A stretch of DNA of 64,000 bases from Biomphalaria glabrata. Its lineage: Eukaryota > Mollusca > Gastropoda > Planorbidae. The notes below the pieces were generated by a model. It searched no databases and was not told where the DNA came from. It saw only the letters and a program-made list of their open reading frames with translations. The stretch is taken from assembly GCF_947242115.1 (NCBI RefSeq), contig NC_074720.1, positions 43,923,529-43,987,528 on the forward strand, given 5' to 3'. Positions 62,886 through 64,000 of the stretch are shown piece by piece; the first letter of the stretch is position 1; every line of letters starts with the position of its first letter. A program made the position numbers and the translations under genes.

Positions 62886-63749
62886 TTTCGGAGACTCCAT
62901 GAAAAAGGCAAGATGGCTTTACACTAATGAGAATGAGATTTCAAATGGCAATCCACTAGTCAGATTAACTTACATTAAGATTTGTCTTTTAATTGAAACA
63001 ATATGTTAGCATCAAGTCTTATAAAAAATACAAACCAGAATAAAAAGGAAACAATTAATACATTTACAATGTATTTACATTTAACTCTTAAACAGGAAAA
63101 AAAAGGTAATTAGAAAATTAAAAGTGTATATACAAATGCATTTCAATTAAATTCATTTAGAAAATGACCACAGTTGTTTAATGAGGATTGACCAACCTGT
63201 CAATATTGCACTGAATAAAGTGGTTTCAAAGATACACAGAAAGCTGAAAGAATATGGACATTGAGAAGCAAGCAAGAAGAATGAAAAAGAATCGCACAGT
63301 CAGAGATGGTGAAGAAAGTCGAATGATTAAACCTAAATCAAAACACTCTTCGTTGAATACCAAATCTTTAAACTAAAAGATGATCAGATCTATTAATGTC
63401 GAGAAGACAAATGAAGAGTGGCTCTGAACAAGCTGCCTTGTATTAGAATATATTTAATTGTACAACTCATGACACTGACTGAATGGCTTCTAAACTAAAC
63501 TAGAATAACGAATTGCAAATCCAAATTCTTTATCATAGGTAAACTTTCCTCATTTCAATTTCTCTGTGCAAACTGGCCATGTAAAACAAACGCAAGGAAA
63601 GAATCTCTTAATTTAGACAGACATTTTCTTTTGAAAAAAAAATAATAATAATAATTGTACATTGAAAATACTATATAGTTTGTATTTGAATTATACTTAA
63701 ATATTGTCATCTTCAAATTAGGGTAGGTTTAATTCTATAATTTTATTCC

Positions 63750-63899
63750 TTAGTTATAATAATCCCTGTAGTCTCCCCGTGACGGATATGGTGATTTCTC
63801 TTGCATATGTGCCATATCGTAGACAATATCATCTGGCTGTGGGACGTACAGTGTATTGAGCATATGAACCAGGAATGAAGCAATAGCAGTACAGATCAG
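63750..63899 (-). CDS. Last coding exon of a small membrane protein (unidentified)
   Basis: The minus strand shows a pyrimidine tract and acceptor TTTGTACTCCATAG|CTG, then 49 codons and TAA. The exon opens in phase 0 with LICTAIASFLVHMLNTLYVP, which looks like the end of a transmembrane helix. A polar tail with several tyrosines follows (DDIVYDMAHMQ, GDYRDYYN at the C-terminus). This would suit a multi-pass membrane protein with a short cytosolic tail, possibly tyrosine-phosphorylated (inference). I do not recognise the family. The rest of the gene lies beyond the window. Confidence 0.55.
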   Translation of the reverse strand: MICTAIASFLVHMLNTLYVPQPDDIVYDMAHMQEKSPYPSRGDYRDYYN

Positions 63900-64000
63900 C
63901 TATGGAGTACAAAGAAAGTTTTCAATTAGAACATGATATCATCTTAAAGGTTGGCACTGCTGAACCTTCAATTTCAAAGATATTTATGTTGAATGTAAGT

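Larger units (their letters stand above)
61201..63749 (-). other. Possible long 3' UTR downstream of the last exon at 63.8 kb
   Basis: There is no open frame. It follows the stop codon of the minus-strand exon and holds three minisatellites. Whether it is transcribed cannot be told from sequence; several TTTATT (AATAAA in complement) sites exist. Confidence 0.3.

Overview
The window looks like gene-poor, repeat-choked DNA from a heterobranch (pulmonate) gastropod, probably a planorbid-type snail. That assignment is inference: it rests on AT-rich spacers, GT-AG introns, TTAGGG-type repeats and LINE/SINE families of a kind I associate with such snails. No bacterial-style gene, rRNA or intact tRNA gene was found.

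Left edge (1-16.3 kb): a head-to-tail array of five ~3.25 kb units. Units 2-4 are almost identical and the outer two are more divergent. A 3'-end LINE fragment sits at every internal unit boundary but is missing at the right-hand edge, so the order of insertion and amplification can be read. 16.3-24.1 kb is a graveyard of LINE tails, including an RTE-type insertion with a 5' inversion nested in another LINE, plus SINEs, tiny MITEs and minisatellites.

24.1-48.2 kb: one host gene on the minus strand, which I assembled from 13 exons whose splice sites and phases all agree. It opens with two tandem CBM20 (starch/glycogen-binding) domains, followed by a long, acidic, Ser-rich, probably disordered region. 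At least 911 codons are visible and the 3' end was not found. Its introns carry many minisatellites. Two arrays start exactly at a splice site: a 23-bp array at the donor of exon 5 and a 57-bp array at the acceptor of exon 13.

48.2-53.3 kb: SINEs, LINE tails and a 1.93 kb non-autonomous DNA transposon with clean 8-bp target duplications. 53.3-58.1 kb: a whole-looking, young Ty3/Gypsy (Mag-like) element with identical 142-bp LTRs, inserted in what looks like an older solo LTR. 58.1-63.7 kb: AT-rich DNA with a hAT-type MITE, SINEs and three minisatellites, possibly in part the long 3' UTR of the gene whose last coding exon lies at 63750-63899 (minus strand).
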